Shown piece after piece: positions 8,912-17,503 of a DNA stretch of 64,000 bases (the first letter of the stretch is position 1; every line of letters begins with the position of its first letter). The notes under the pieces were generated by a model. That model saw only the letters and a program-made list of their open reading frames with translations. It was not told the DNA's origin and made no database searches. Source of the DNA: CAZOZZ01 sp965247425 (GTDB lineage: Bacteria; Acidobacteriota; Terriglobia; 20CM-2-55-15). Both the position numbers and the translations under genes were made by a program. Location: NCBI GenBank assembly GCA_965247425.1, contig OZ252023.1:2108001-2172000 (forward strand), read 5' to 3'.

Positions 8912-9282
8912 ATGCAGATAGACCACATCACGCACAATATCTCCCGTTCAAACGTTCGATCAGCCCGACGGTTCTACGGAGAGTACCTCGGCCTGGTCGA
9001 GATTCCCGCAGTCCTCGATCCCACCGGAAAGAGACTCATCTGGTTCGAGGTCGGCAACCAGCAGTGCACCTGTCCATCCGTGACTCAGCCGACCAGACCT
9101 CCTCCCGACACTTTGCCGTGGTGGTTGAGGATTTCGACCAGGTGGTTGAGGCTCTGAAGACAAGGGGGGCGCGAATGGAGGACTGGGAATCCGGGAAGCT
9201 CTGGAGAGTTCGCCCGGACGGAATCCGATCAACTTTCTGTTACGACCCGGATGGGAATCGGATCGAACTACTCGACGGCTAG
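8912..9282 (+). pseudogene. VOC (glyoxalase-like) family gene with a frameshift
   Basis: The first part (8912 to about 9062) reads MQIDHITHNISRSNVRSARR...WFEVGNQQ, and the second part, in the frame one base earlier, reads HLSIRD...HFAVVVEDFD...FCYDPDGNRIELLDG. Joined, they give a normal VOC-superfamily protein of about 123 residues. The break is at about 9062-9066, where CAGCAGTGCACC probably lacks one G (CAGCAGGTGCAC). So this is either a recent pseudogene or a sequence error. The rest is well conserved, favouring a recent event or error. The stop codon TAG (9280-9282) is part of the CTAG end of a repeat element. Confidence 0.8.
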
Positions 9283-9555
9283 TAGCCCGTGGTGGAAGTC
9301 TGTAGGGTCGCGTTACGAGCGCCATGGGGCTAGATGCAAGGCGCCACGACGACGTCGATGCTCTTCATCGATCTAGGAGTGGCAACGCCGCAGCTGGCCC
9401 CATGCCGTCGTAACCCGAAGGGCGTAGGGGTCTTCGGGCCACAGGCTTTGTCATTCGTCGGTCACGATGACAAAGCATCGTTCCGCTCCTCATTTCGCGC
9501 CTGTGACCCGAATACCCCTGCGCGCGACCCTACAGACTTCCACCACGGGCTGCTA
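9279..9555. repeat. Repeat family B: 277-bp element with 34-bp terminal inverted repeats
   Basis: The two ends, 9279-9312 and 9522-9555, are inverted copies matching at 33 of 34 positions; each begins CTAG and contains GTGGTGGAAGTCTGTAGG. Inside are further nested inverted repeats: 9311-9330 pairs with 9397-9415, GGGGTCTTCGGGCCACAGGC (9427-9446) pairs with 9500-9519, and a short hairpin (TTTGTCAT/ATGACAAAG) lies between. No protein is encoded. The element replaces the left part of a family A repeat (9556-9639), so it appears to be inserted into it. A MITE or a highly structured RNA element is most likely. Confidence 0.8.
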
Positions 9556-9639
9556 GTGGTCCTATTTAACGAAAACTCGGGAAAATATGGACCGATTACA
9601 CCGCTTTCGCAGTAGATTCCTTCTGCCGCGCAGGCTCCT
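9556..9639. repeat. Repeat family A, partial copy 2
   Basis: Right part of the family A element, from TGGTCCTATTTAACG to the terminal CTTCTGCCGCGCAGGCTCCT. The left half is absent; the family B element abuts it. The end lies 5 bp beyond the stop codon of the asparaginase gene on the opposite strand. Confidence 0.75.
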
Positions 9640-9644
9640 TGTTG

Positions 9645-10697
9645 TTACGGAACGTTACCGCTGACCTCTCGGAACAGGCTCTGGATTTCAGATTGATCCA
9701 TCCCTGCACCCAGCGCCAGCATCAGGACAATGCGCGCCTTCAGACCATCCAGGTCTTCGCCCTCGATCACTCCGGCTTCCCTCAAGCGGGATGGCAAGGC
9801 AACCCGCCCCTCGGTAGTTCTCGAAACAACGACGACGGCCTGTCCGGCTTCCAGGGATTCGGTAACGGCCTCGGTCACCGGGCGGGGCATGTTTCCTCTT
9901 CCAAACGCCTCGATAACGATTCCGCGAGCGCCGCTCTCGGCGGAGTACTTGATAAATTTACCAGTGTCGCCGGCAACGAGGCGGACGAGATCGACAGAGG
10001 GTTCGACCCTTGAAGCCGGCACCAGCGTCCGATTCAACGGCCTCGAGTAGAAGATCACTTGTCCGCGGTCCACCGACCCGACCAGCCCCTTCTTTCCCGA
10101 CTTGAACGACTCCACGGCAAAAGAGTGGCTCTTGGTCACGTAACGGGCCGCATGCAGATCTTCGTTCAATGATACCAGGACACCCATGTCCCGGGCCTTC
10201 GGCGAAAAGGCTGTCCGTATCGCGTTTTCGAGGTTTCGAGGCCCGTCCGAGTCGGAGACCCGCGGAGCGCGCTGCGCAGCGGCAAAGACAACCGGCCGGG
10301 GATCGTCGTAGAGCAGATCGATCAGAAACGCCGTTTCCTCCAGAGAATCCGTACCATGGGTGATCACGACCCCGGAAAGATCGGACCGGGTACGCATCAA
10401 CTCACGAACCCGCAGCGCCAGGCGGAATTGGATTTCGGGCGTCATCGACGAACTGCCGATGCGCGAAAAATCTTCTTCCTCGATTTCGACACGATCCCTC
10501 AAGGAGGGCACCAGATCGACCAGGTCCGTGGCACCGAGACTCCTCGGTCGACCGGTCTCGGGATCCAGCCCCCCGGAGATCGTCCCACCGGTGCCGATGA
10601 CATACACGACGGGCAACGTTTCGGACTGACCGAAGGCAGGGGAACAAAGTGTCAGAAACAGAATCGCGGAGAACGCAAGGGTCAGGGATCTGATCAT
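9645..10697 (-). CDS. Type II (exported) L-asparaginase
   Basis: Hydrolyses L-asparagine to aspartate and ammonia, probably in the periplasm. The 350 residues start with a clear signal peptide (MIRSLTLAFSAILFLTLCSPAFGQ). Both asparaginase active-site signatures are present: GTGGTISGG near residues 35-43, with the nucleophilic Thr, and VVITHGTDSLEETA near 110-123, with the Thr-Asp pair. The C-terminal domain includes GIVIEAFGRGNMP. It is last in a minus-strand run that begins with the M23 peptidase gene at 12872. Some glutaminase activity is possible. Family assignment is secure; localisation is inferred from the signal peptide. Confidence 0.92.
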   Translation of the reverse strand: MIRSLTLAFSAILFLTLCSPAFGQSETLPVVYVIGTGGTISGGLDPETGRPRSLGATDLVDLVPSLRDRVEIEEEDFSRIGSSSMTPEIQFRLALRVRELMRTRSDLSGVVITHGTDSLEETAFLIDLLYDDPRPVVFAAAQRAPRVSDSDGPRNLENAIRTAFSPKARDMGVLVSLNEDLHAARYVTKSHSFAVESFKSGKKGLVGSVDRGQVIFYSRPLNRTLVPASRVEPSVDLVRLVAGDTGKFIKYSAESGARGIVIEAFGRGNMPRPVTEAVTESLEAGQAVVVVSRTTEGRVALPSRLREAGVIEGEDLDGLKARIVLMLALGAGMDQSEIQSLFREVSGNVP

Positions 10698-10771
10698 GGT
10701 TCGAAAATTCTACCCGCACTCCCGATCAAAGTCCAAAAGCGCCTTTGCCGGGACCAGAGGAACCTGAAGGG

Positions 10772-11287
10772 TCAGGCTTCCCGGTGCAACCAGAAGGCAA
10801 CGAAACCACCGAGGCCTAATTTGATGAGATCGAGCAGCGTGTAGGCCGCGTGCAGGATGCCGAATGTAGCCAGAGCGGCCGGCGCCGGGTCGCGTGGCAC
10901 GAAATCGAGTGACCGGCCGACGGACAATATTCCCGGAGTCAGTCCGAGGGTCAAAAGCACGACCAGGACCAGCATGGCCAGGGCGCCCCGGCGGATTCGT
11001 CGAGCCGGCGTCATCGGGTAGACCAACCACAATAAAGCTGCTCCGATCCCGATCTGGGCAAGGCCCCAGGACACGAAGAACAACCGGTTCAATTCCGATG
11101 ACAGGTAGCGCATGAACTCGCGGGATCGGGCGGCGCCGACACCGTCGACCACTTGCCCGAAGGTCTCGTTCGGAACGCTCTCAAGGAGGCGATCGATCGT
11201 GTAGAAGTTCTGGGTGGCGACGACCCCCATGAACACGGTCCCCATGATCCAGGCCCCTAGGCAGAAAATTGCGGCATCGCGTCGCAT
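10772..11287 (-). CDS. Small four-helix membrane protein (DUF4149-like)
   Basis: Predicted inner-membrane protein of 171 residues with four hydrophobic segments (about 6-25, 70-90, 103-122 and 140-163). The first is followed by a soluble loop of about 45 residues containing DRLLESVPNETFGQVVDG. This layout resembles the DUF4149/TMEM205-like group, whose function is unknown; the match is tentative. It lies 74 bp upstream of the asparaginase gene and 49 bp downstream of the HEAT-repeat gene, all on the minus strand, so it is probably cotranscribed. No catalytic motif is visible. Confidence 0.65.
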   Translation of the reverse strand: MRRDAAIFCLGAWIMGTVFMGVVATQNFYTIDRLLESVPNETFGQVVDGVGAARSREFMRYLSSELNRLFFVSWGLAQIGIGAALLWLVYPMTPARRIRRGALAMLVLVVLLTLGLTPGILSVGRSLDFVPRDPAPAALATFGILHAAYTLLDLIKLGLGGFVAFWLHREA

Positions 11288-11310
11288 CGTTTTAGCCGGT
11301 AGCGGACAGC

Positions 11311-11339
11311 TACGATCCCTTCTGCCGCCGAGGCTCCTA
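11311..11339. repeat. Repeat family A, end fragment (copy 3)
   Basis: GCTACGATCCCTTCTGCCGC followed by CGAGGCTCCTA matches the right end of family A. The TAG stop codon of the HEAT-repeat gene (minus strand, 11339-11337) is the first three bases of this fragment, so the repeat supplies the gene's stop codon. Confidence 0.7.
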
Positions 11340-12053
11340 TCTCCTTCGGATTACCCCTTTCGAACTCAAACCGAATCCGTCGGGCAAGGTTTCCTCTATC
11401 TTGGGCCGGTATCCTTTGACCGCCCATCCCTTGTCGGCGAACAACTCCGCGATACGGATCCGGATTCGTGGTCGGTCTTCGACGTCGAGGAAGGCTTCCA
11501 GCAGTTTTTCGCGGGCGGATTCTCCCGTCTGGGCCAGAGCCTCGATGGCGGCGATTCGAACGTCGTCATCCGAGTCGTCGAGAAATCCCGAAAGCATCTC
11601 GCTCATGTCCGGCGTCACGTAGTCGTGAACCGCCCGAAGCAGGCTGACACGGTGGTCCGGTGCCGCGAACTCACTCAATGCGACGGTCTCGATGATGTCG
11701 ACGAGATGCCGGACCAACTCCTCTTTGGGAACGATCTGGGCCAGTGCCCGAACCGGCCAGTCGACCTGGTGATGGAGCTTCATGAACTGAAGAATGGGGG
11801 CCACCGCGGCGTCGCCCTGCCCCACCAGCATGCGGACGACGAGCCTTTTTTCCTCGATGTCCTGCGTGATCACCCGGCTCGACATCGTAAAGCGGCGAAC
11901 GAGGCCGAGCAGCGCCTCGGGTGTCCCCCAGTCCACCAGCTTTTCCGCAGCTTCGATCCTCGGACCCTCTTCACCGGCGGGTTCGGTGAGTTTCTTCACC
12001 GTCCTGGCAATCTGCTTGGGTGTGGGTTGATTTCGGCTGAAAAAGTCAAACAT
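11337..12053 (-). CDS. HEAT-repeat protein
   Basis: Cytoplasmic protein of 238 residues without signal peptide. The sequence from about residue 40 consists of alpha-helical HEAT-like repeats; the clearest is DDSDDDVRIAAIEALAQTGE near 160-180, preceded by weaker ones around VDWGTPEALLGLV and GDAAVAPILQF. Such proteins are usually protein-binding scaffolds; no enzyme motif is visible. It is 21 bp downstream of the M23 peptidase gene and probably in the same transcript. The stop codon is contributed by a fragment of repeat family A, so the original C-terminus may have been longer or different. Confidence 0.75.
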   Translation of the reverse strand: MFDFFSRNQPTPKQIARTVKKLTEPAGEEGPRIEAAEKLVDWGTPEALLGLVRRFTMSSRVITQDIEEKRLVVRMLVGQGDAAVAPILQFMKLHHQVDWPVRALAQIVPKEELVRHLVDIIETVALSEFAAPDHRVSLLRAVHDYVTPDMSEMLSGFLDDSDDDVRIAAIEALAQTGESAREKLLEAFLDVEDRPRIRIRIAELFADKGWAVKGYRPKIEETLPDGFGLSSKGVIRRR

Positions 12054-12074
12054 ACATTCCTGTCATTCAGGGCA

Positions 12075-12872
12075 CTATTCAACAAGCCGAGTCAGTGAAA
12101 ACGGATCGATCCTGGCGTTCTGAATACGGAAGCCCCAGTGTAGATGCGGTCCTGTCACCCGGCCCGTCGCCCCGACCAGTCCGACCGAATCTCCCTTTTC
12201 CACCATCGCTCCCTCTTCGACATCGATCCGGGAAAGATGGAGGTAGACCGAGTAGATGCCCAGCCCGTGGTCGACAATGACCGTGTTTCCGTTAAAAAAG
12301 AAATCGCCGGTGACGACCACTCGGCCACGGTTGCTGGCTCCGACCGGAGTGCCCTCCGTGGCAGAGATGTCCGCACCGGAGTGTGGATTCCGGGGTTGAT
12401 CATTAAAGACGCGTCGGTGGCCAAAGTTGCTCCCTTCCCTGCCGGCTATTGGCACTTCGAACGCTTCGTCCCAGTAGATCTCCGACGTGATCTTCCTGAA
12501 GACGACACCCAGCCGCCGGCTTTCGCGATTGGCCCTTTCCAGGTTTTCGGGACTCAGTTCGACGAATCTTGGTTCCACCGTGAGGCGAGTCTCAGGAAAG
12601 CTCTTATCGAGAACGCGGATGACTTCGTTTCGAACCTCGGTCCGGCCATCCGAATATTGGAACGACACGTTCGCCGGATGATCTCCGGCATTCGTATCCA
12701 GGTCCGCGCCGATGATGGTGATCCACCGTTCTCCGGCGAGAATCAACGGCACGGTTCGGTCTCGCCACTGAACTTCGACTTTGCTCAAGCCACTTTCATC
12801 GGGATATTCCAACTGCAGGGCATCCCCCTGAACCACGGAGAACACTGTCAACATGAGTGCCAGGATTGTCAT
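12075..12872 (-). CDS. M23 family metallopeptidase (LytM domain)
   Basis: Exported protein of 265 residues, probably acting on peptidoglycan cross-links in the periplasm. A short signal sequence (MTILALMLTVFSVVQGDA) is followed by an N-terminal beta-rich domain of about 110 residues and a C-terminal LytM/M23 domain. The zinc-binding features are visible: PHSGADIS (H-x3-D) at about residue 152 and GPHLHWGFR (HxH) at about 240. All ligands appear intact, so it may be an active endopeptidase rather than an activator. It has a GGAGGCG ribosome site before the ATG. It heads the minus-strand run with HEAT, membrane and asparaginase genes, and diverges from the S9 peptidase gene. Confidence 0.9.
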   Translation of the reverse strand: MTILALMLTVFSVVQGDALQLEYPDESGLSKVEVQWRDRTVPLILAGERWITIIGADLDTNAGDHPANVSFQYSDGRTEVRNEVIRVLDKSFPETRLTVEPRFVELSPENLERANRESRRLGVVFRKITSEIYWDEAFEVPIAGREGSNFGHRRVFNDQPRNPHSGADISATEGTPVGASNRGRVVVTGDFFFNGNTVIVDHGLGIYSVYLHLSRIDVEEGAMVEKGDSVGLVGATGRVTGPHLHWGFRIQNARIDPFSLTRLVE

Positions 12873-12988
12873 CTCGCCTCCACTGGAATCATCAAGTTGA
12901 CATTAACACACGGGCCTCGCGGCGCGCAGCTTCGAGGCTGCCTCCGGTAACCCGGAGCTCGCCGCTACCCGCGGCCTTTCCTGTAGTT

Positions 12989-12994
12989 TATTAT
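12989..12994 (+). promoter_or_regulatory. -10 box TATTAT, leaderless promoter of S9 peptidase gene
   Basis: TATTAT is followed by exactly 6 nt (CAACAC) and then GTG at 13001. This supports both a leaderless message and the choice of GTG as start. No Shine-Dalgarno sequence is present. Confidence 0.5.
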
Positions 12995-13000
12995 CAACAC

Positions 13001-15166
13001 GTGCCGCCACACCGAAAACACCTGTCGCTCGATGAGCTTTATCATCCGGACAGGAAACTCGATTTCGAGCCCAAACCTTCCGAGGGATTGAAATGGCTGG
13101 GCGAGGAACACTATCTCCAACCCGATTCCGGCACAGGAAGTGTCGGCCCCCTCAAAGTGAACGTGGGGACGGGCGAAACCAACCCACTTTACGATGTCGG
13201 AAAGCTGGCGCAAGAGCTGGAGCGGGCGACAGGGTTGTCTGCCTCAGCCGCGGGGAAGCTGGCAAGAGGCTCCGAACACCGCATCAACGCCGATCAGACT
13301 GAAATCCTGATCCAACACGAGAGGCATCTGTTTTCCTGGAGTCTCGACGGCCATTCACTCAACCGGCTGGCTGAGGGCGTCGACGAGCAGGTCGGGGCAG
13401 ACTTCAGCCCGGACGGACGATGGGTCAGCTTTATCAGGGACAACAACATTGGTGTCGTCGATGTGCGGTCGCAGCAGGAGCGGATGCTCACAATCGAAGG
13501 AGGGCGTGACCTGCTCGTGGGGCGCCTCGACTGGGTGTACCAGGAGGAACTCTACGGTCGGGGAAAGTTCAAGGGCCATTGGTGGAGCCCGGATTCAAGC
13601 CGAATCGCGTTTCTCTGTCTGGATGAATCTCCGGTCGAAAGATTCACCCTCACCGATCACGTACGTTCGGACCTGGGACAAGAAGGAGTCCGGAAACTTC
13701 ATGACGAAGTCGTCCGCTACCCCAGGGCCGGACAACCGAACCCCACCGTCCGGCTGGGCGTCGTCGACCGCGACGGGGGTTCGATCCGATGGATCGATAC
13801 ATCCCGATACGATTCGGTCGAACATCTGATCGTCCGGGTGGACTGGACACCCGACGGAGCCCGGATCGCCTATCAGGTGCAGGATCGGGAACAGACGTGG
13901 CTCGATCTGAATTTCGGGGATCCGGATTCCGGCCAGTCCGCCACGGCCTTTCGTGAAACCTCCAGGGCCTGGGTGAGCGTGCTGGGCCCTCCTTGCTGGC
14001 TGACCGACGGCGGCTTTCTCTGGCTGAGCGAACGCACGGGCTGGAAGCATATATACCGCTACGGCGAGGATCATCTCCCGGTTTCCCAGGTGACGTCGGG
14101 TTCATGGGATGTCCGGGAACTCCACGGAATAGACGAATCGAATAAGGTTGTCTTCTTTTCAGGAACAAAGGACAGCGCTATCCACACCCACGCTTACCGG
14201 GTCCACCTCGATGGCACCGTGTCCACGCGCCTCACCGAACAGGAGGGCACCCATCAGGTCTCCTTTTCTCCGGCCTTCCGCCACTTCGTCGACCGATGGA
14301 ACAGCCTGGCGACAACGACCCGGATCCGGCTCCATGATGGGGATGGCCGACTGGTCCGGGTCATAGACGAAACCCGAGTGCCAGCTCTTGCCGAATACGA
14401 ATGGGGGGCGACTGATTTTCTCGAGGTCGAGACCCGGGACGGCTTCGTGATGAACGCGCTGATGATCAAACCTCCCGGCTTCGATCACGACAGACGATAC
14501 CCTGTTCTCACTTACACCTACGGGGGCCCCATGGCACAGCAGGTCCGGGATGCGTGGGGCGGGCCCACTTATCTCTGGCACCAGATGCTTGCACAGAGGG
14601 GCTATATCATCTGGATCTGCGACAACCGCACGGCGAGCGGCAAAGGGGTCGAATCAGCCTGGCCGGTCTATCGAAACTTCGGAGAACTCGAGCTCCGGGA
14701 CCTGGAAGACGGGCTGGACTGGCTCAAGGTCCAACCGTATGTCGATAGTGACCGCATCGGAATATGGGGCTGGAGCTTCGGCGGTTACATGACGGCGTAC
14801 GCGATGACCCACAGCAGATCTTTCAAAGTGGGAATCGCCGGGGCGCCGGTCACCGACTGGCGCCTGTACGATACGATCTACACCGAGCGCTACATGGCCA
14901 CCCCCCAGACCAACCCGGACGGCTACGAGAACAGTTCCCTTCTAAGCGCCGCCAAAAACCTGCACGGCAAACTCCTCCTGCTCCACGGCGCAATGGACGA
15001 CAACGTTCATCTCAACCACTCCATCGAGTTCATTTATGAACTCCAAAAAGCCGGCAAACACTTCGACTTCATGCTGTATCCGAAATCAGGCCACCGCATC
15101 GACGACCCCGCGCAGCTCTACCACCTGCGTACACTGATGACGAATTTCATCCGGACTCACCTGTAG
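13001..15166 (+). CDS. S9 family peptidase (dipeptidyl-peptidase IV-like)
   Basis: Serine peptidase of 721 residues with an N-terminal eight-bladed beta-propeller (about 50-460) and a C-terminal alpha/beta-hydrolase domain. Catalytic residues are Ser592 (GWSFGGYM), Asp666 (HGAMDDNVH) and His698 (SGHRID). The propeller has FSPDGRWVSFIRDNN and WWSPDSSRIAF, typical of the DPP-IV N-terminal domain. It would release dipeptides from peptide N-termini, often after Pro or Ala. No convincing signal peptide follows the GTG start at 13001; an in-frame upstream ATG at 12857 would add 48 low-complexity, Arg-rich residues unlike the family. The gene diverges from the M23 peptidase gene across 128 bp. Confidence 0.88.
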   Translation: MPPHRKHLSLDELYHPDRKLDFEPKPSEGLKWLGEEHYLQPDSGTGSVGPLKVNVGTGETNPLYDVGKLAQELERATGLSASAAGKLARGSEHRINADQTEILIQHERHLFSWSLDGHSLNRLAEGVDEQVGADFSPDGRWVSFIRDNNIGVVDVRSQQERMLTIEGGRDLLVGRLDWVYQEELYGRGKFKGHWWSPDSSRIAFLCLDESPVERFTLTDHVRSDLGQEGVRKLHDEVVRYPRAGQPNPTVRLGVVDRDGGSIRWIDTSRYDSVEHLIVRVDWTPDGARIAYQVQDREQTWLDLNFGDPDSGQSATAFRETSRAWVSVLGPPCWLTDGGFLWLSERTGWKHIYRYGEDHLPVSQVTSGSWDVRELHGIDESNKVVFFSGTKDSAIHTHAYRVHLDGTVSTRLTEQEGTHQVSFSPAFRHFVDRWNSLATTTRIRLHDGDGRLVRVIDETRVPALAEYEWGATDFLEVETRDGFVMNALMIKPPGFDHDRRYPVLTYTYGGPMAQQVRDAWGGPTYLWHQMLAQRGYIIWICDNRTASGKGVESAWPVYRNFGELELRDLEDGLDWLKVQPYVDSDRIGIWGWSFGGYMTAYAMTHSRSFKVGIAGAPVTDWRLYDTIYTERYMATPQTNPDGYENSSLLSAAKNLHGKLLLLHGAMDDNVHLNHSIEFIYELQKAGKHFDFMLYPKSGHRIDDPAQLYHLRTLMTNFIRTHL

Positions 15167-15180
15167 GAAGGACGGGCGGG

Positions 15181-15321
15181 ATTTCAACGCAAAAACGCAA
15201 AGACGCAGAGTTGTTCTTTCTTCGGAGGCGGGGTCACTGGCGAAAATTGTCGGGACCCGGGTGGCCAAGATCAAGACCAACAGCTTTGCGTCCTTGGCGT
15301 CATTGCGTTTTTGCGTCGAAA
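15181..15321. repeat. Repeat family D, copy 1 (CGCAAAGACGCAGAG type)
   Basis: The two edges carry inverted runs of an 8-9 bp motif (CGCAAAGACGCAGAG on the left, TTTGCGTC...TTTTTGCGTC on the right) enclosing a non-conserved centre. Lies between the convergent S9 and M20 peptidase genes. Five copies are present in the window. Confidence 0.75.
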
Positions 15322-15349
15322 CAGCTTGTCGACCAGATGGCCTCCTGCC

Positions 15350-16489
15350 CTACGAACAGAAGTCTCTCACCAATTCGACCAGGGCGGCCTGGCAGACGAG
15401 GACGTCGTCGGCCACGACATACTCCTTGATACTGTGGAGGCCTTTGCCGGTGGGACCAAAGATTACGGATGGAATCCCGGCTTGCCCCAAAACGCCCGCA
15501 TCGGTCCAGAAGGACATCGCCGAGCGGCGGGTGGGTCTGCCGATTCCTTCCATTGCTTTTTCCAGGTCGGAAGCGAGGGGGTGGTCCGGAGGTGTTTCGT
15601 AAGGTGGCTGACCGAACACGTATCGTGCTTCGGCGCGAAACTCCGGGTCTTCAGCCCGTAGTTCCCGGAGTATCGTTTCCACTTCGACCAGCGAGATCTC
15701 ATCCGATTCACCGGCAACGGTTCGCCGTTCCATTTTCAACGTGCATCTGTCCGGGTAGGTGCTCCACTCTTTCCCTCCTTCGATCAACGAGGCGTGCAGG
15801 GATGCGGTGCCCATCAGCGGGTGGGGCGCGTCGGCCTGCAACTTCCGGTCGAGCCCTTCGAGGCGAGACAGGACACGACCCATCCGTAAGATCGCGTCGA
15901 GGCCGTCGACGGGACGGCTTCCATGCGCGGCCCGGCCCTCGACATCGATCTCGACCCATTCGAATCCTTTGTGACCGACCGCGACCGACATGTCCGTCGG
16001 CTCTCCGACAACCGCCGCATCCGCCGTCCACTCTTTTACGAGAGCCCGGGCCCCTATACTCGAATACTCTTCGTCGATCACCGCGGCGACGATCAGGCGT
16101 CCCACCCGAGGCCCGCCGGTCTCGGCAAGAGCGCCGGCCGCCCCCATCATGGCCACCAGGCCACCCTTCATGTCCTGTGAGCCCCGACCGTAGATTCTGC
16201 CGTCCGTGTATTCCGGGTCAAACGGTCGATCCATACCCGTGACTCCAACCGTATCGGTATGGCCGCAGAACATCATCGAGGGACCCGGCTTGCCGCTGTC
16301 GAGGACGCCGATCACGTTCGGGCGTTCGGCCGCGGCCTCTTGAAACCCGACGTCCAGCCCCATTTTTCGAAGATCGGCAGCCACGGCCTCGGCCACGCTC
16401 CCCTCCCCCGAGTGCCCGGCGTCGAGCGAGGGGTTGACCGAGTCGATCGCAATCAAGTCACGCAAAACGTCGATGGTGTCTCTAGGCAT
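15350..16489 (-). CDS. M20 family metallopeptidase (ArgE/DapE/acetylornithine deacetylase-like)
   Basis: Zinc-dependent amidohydrolase of 379 residues. Metal-binding motifs are CGHTDTVGV (HxD), GRGSQDMKGG (Asp) and AVIDEEYSSIG (EE); the dimerisation domain has GRAAHGSRPVDGLDA. The ATG at 16489 (MPRDTIDVLRDL) has a GGAGAGGA ribosome site, and 13 codons upstream in frame do not fit the family. The protein is more like acetylornithine deacetylase or carboxypeptidase G2-type M20 enzymes than the dap-linked one at 7468-8466. No amino-acid synthesis genes flank it, so the substrate is unknown. It converges on the S9 peptidase gene across a repeat. Confidence 0.85.
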   Translation of the reverse strand: MPRDTIDVLRDLIAIDSVNPSLDAGHSGEGSVAEAVAADLRKMGLDVGFQEAAAERPNVIGVLDSGKPGPSMMFCGHTDTVGVTGMDRPFDPEYTDGRIYGRGSQDMKGGLVAMMGAAGALAETGGPRVGRLIVAAVIDEEYSSIGARALVKEWTADAAVVGEPTDMSVAVGHKGFEWVEIDVEGRAAHGSRPVDGLDAILRMGRVLSRLEGLDRKLQADAPHPLMGTASLHASLIEGGKEWSTYPDRCTLKMERRTVAGESDEISLVEVETILRELRAEDPEFRAEARYVFGQPPYETPPDHPLASDLEKAMEGIGRPTRRSAMSFWTDAGVLGQAGIPSVIFGPTGKGLHSIKEYVVADDVLVCQAALVELVRDFCS

Positions 16490-16755
16490 TGTTCCTCTCC
16501 AGAGTCGAAATAGGACCTTATTCTTCAACTACGTCGTCTTGAATATATGCCCTACCTCACCGAACTTTCTGGCTTTTTTTCGATTCAAGTGGCAGGACTT
16601 AAAACCAGGGACCACTCCACTTTCGTAGTGTCAGATCTGACGCGAAATGAGAACATAGAAATGGCAACCGTCCTGGCAGCTTCAATGCGTGAGTTTTTGT
16701 CTCAAACCGCTACATAGCTCCAGAACGAATCAACAGCAACACCGAGGACGAGCTT

Positions 16756-17484
16756 CTGATCGATAATGTTTCAGTCCCATTCGCGTTCTTAGCAGGAATT
16801 GTCTCCTTTCTGTCGCCCTGCGTCCTCCCCCTGGTCCCCGGCTATATTTCAGTCGTTTCCGGTATCTCGCTGGATCGACTGCAGGCCGCAGACCGTGATT
16901 CCGGACTGATGAAGGTCGTGGTCTTCAATTCGTTGTTCTTCATCGTCGGGTTCTCGGTGATCTTTATTTCCCTGGGCGCCTCGGCCACGTTTCTGGGTCA
17001 GTTCATCAAGGAATGGATGTCGATACTCTATCGTGTGGCTGGAATCGTCATTATCATGTTCGGGCTCCATCTGACGGGACTCATCAGGATCCCGTTCCTC
17101 TACCAGGACAAGCGTTTCCACAACCTGGACAAGCCACGCGGAATGTTCGGCGCTTTCGTTCTCGGGCTGGCGTTTGCCTTTGGCTGGACTCCGTGCATCG
17201 GCCCCATTCTGGCAGGCATCCTGACCTTTGCGAGCACGAAAGAAACGGTGGGCGAAGGGATCCTGCTACTGACGGTCTACTCGGCGGGGCTGGGTCTGCC
17301 TTTCCTCCTGACGAGCCTCGGCCTGAACAAGTTCCTGACCTTCTACGGCCGCTTCAAGAAGCATTTCCACACCGTTGAGGTCGTCAGCGGCGTTCTTGTC
17401 GTCGCCGTCGGGGTGCTCATCCTGACGGACAACTTCACACGGCTTTCCGGGTATCTTGCTTTTCTGAATCGTTTCGCCCTGTAA
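16756..17484 (+). CDS. ccdA: Cytochrome c biogenesis / thiol-disulphide membrane protein CcdA
   Basis: Inner-membrane protein of 242 residues that passes reducing power from cytoplasmic thioredoxin to periplasmic thiol proteins (DsbD transmembrane-domain family). Six hydrophobic segments; the two redox cysteines sit in FLSPCVLPL (near residue 24) and FGWTPCIGP (near 154). The frame is open upstream to a TGA at 16690-16692, with no ATG, GTG or TTG that would include the first conserved helix. A CTG at 16756 preceded by GAGGA (16744-16748, 7 nt spacing) is the best start. Starting at the first ATG (16909) would delete the essential first cysteine. A possible partner is the thioredoxin-like lipoprotein at 58706-59272. 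Confidence 0.88.
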   Translation: MIDNVSVPFAFLAGIVSFLSPCVLPLVPGYISVVSGISLDRLQAADRDSGLMKVVVFNSLFFIVGFSVIFISLGASATFLGQFIKEWMSILYRVAGIVIIMFGLHLTGLIRIPFLYQDKRFHNLDKPRGMFGAFVLGLAFAFGWTPCIGPILAGILTFASTKETVGEGILLLTVYSAGLGLPFLLTSLGLNKFLTFYGRFKKHFHTVEVVSGVLVVAVGVLILTDNFTRLSGYLAFLNRFAL

Positions 17485-17503
17485 CGGTCGGATTTAAGAA
17501 CGG

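Noticed and set aside
15181..15321. CRISPR-like array in family D repeats
   Set aside because: The short units are inverted and not regularly spaced, spacers are absent and no cas genes are near.
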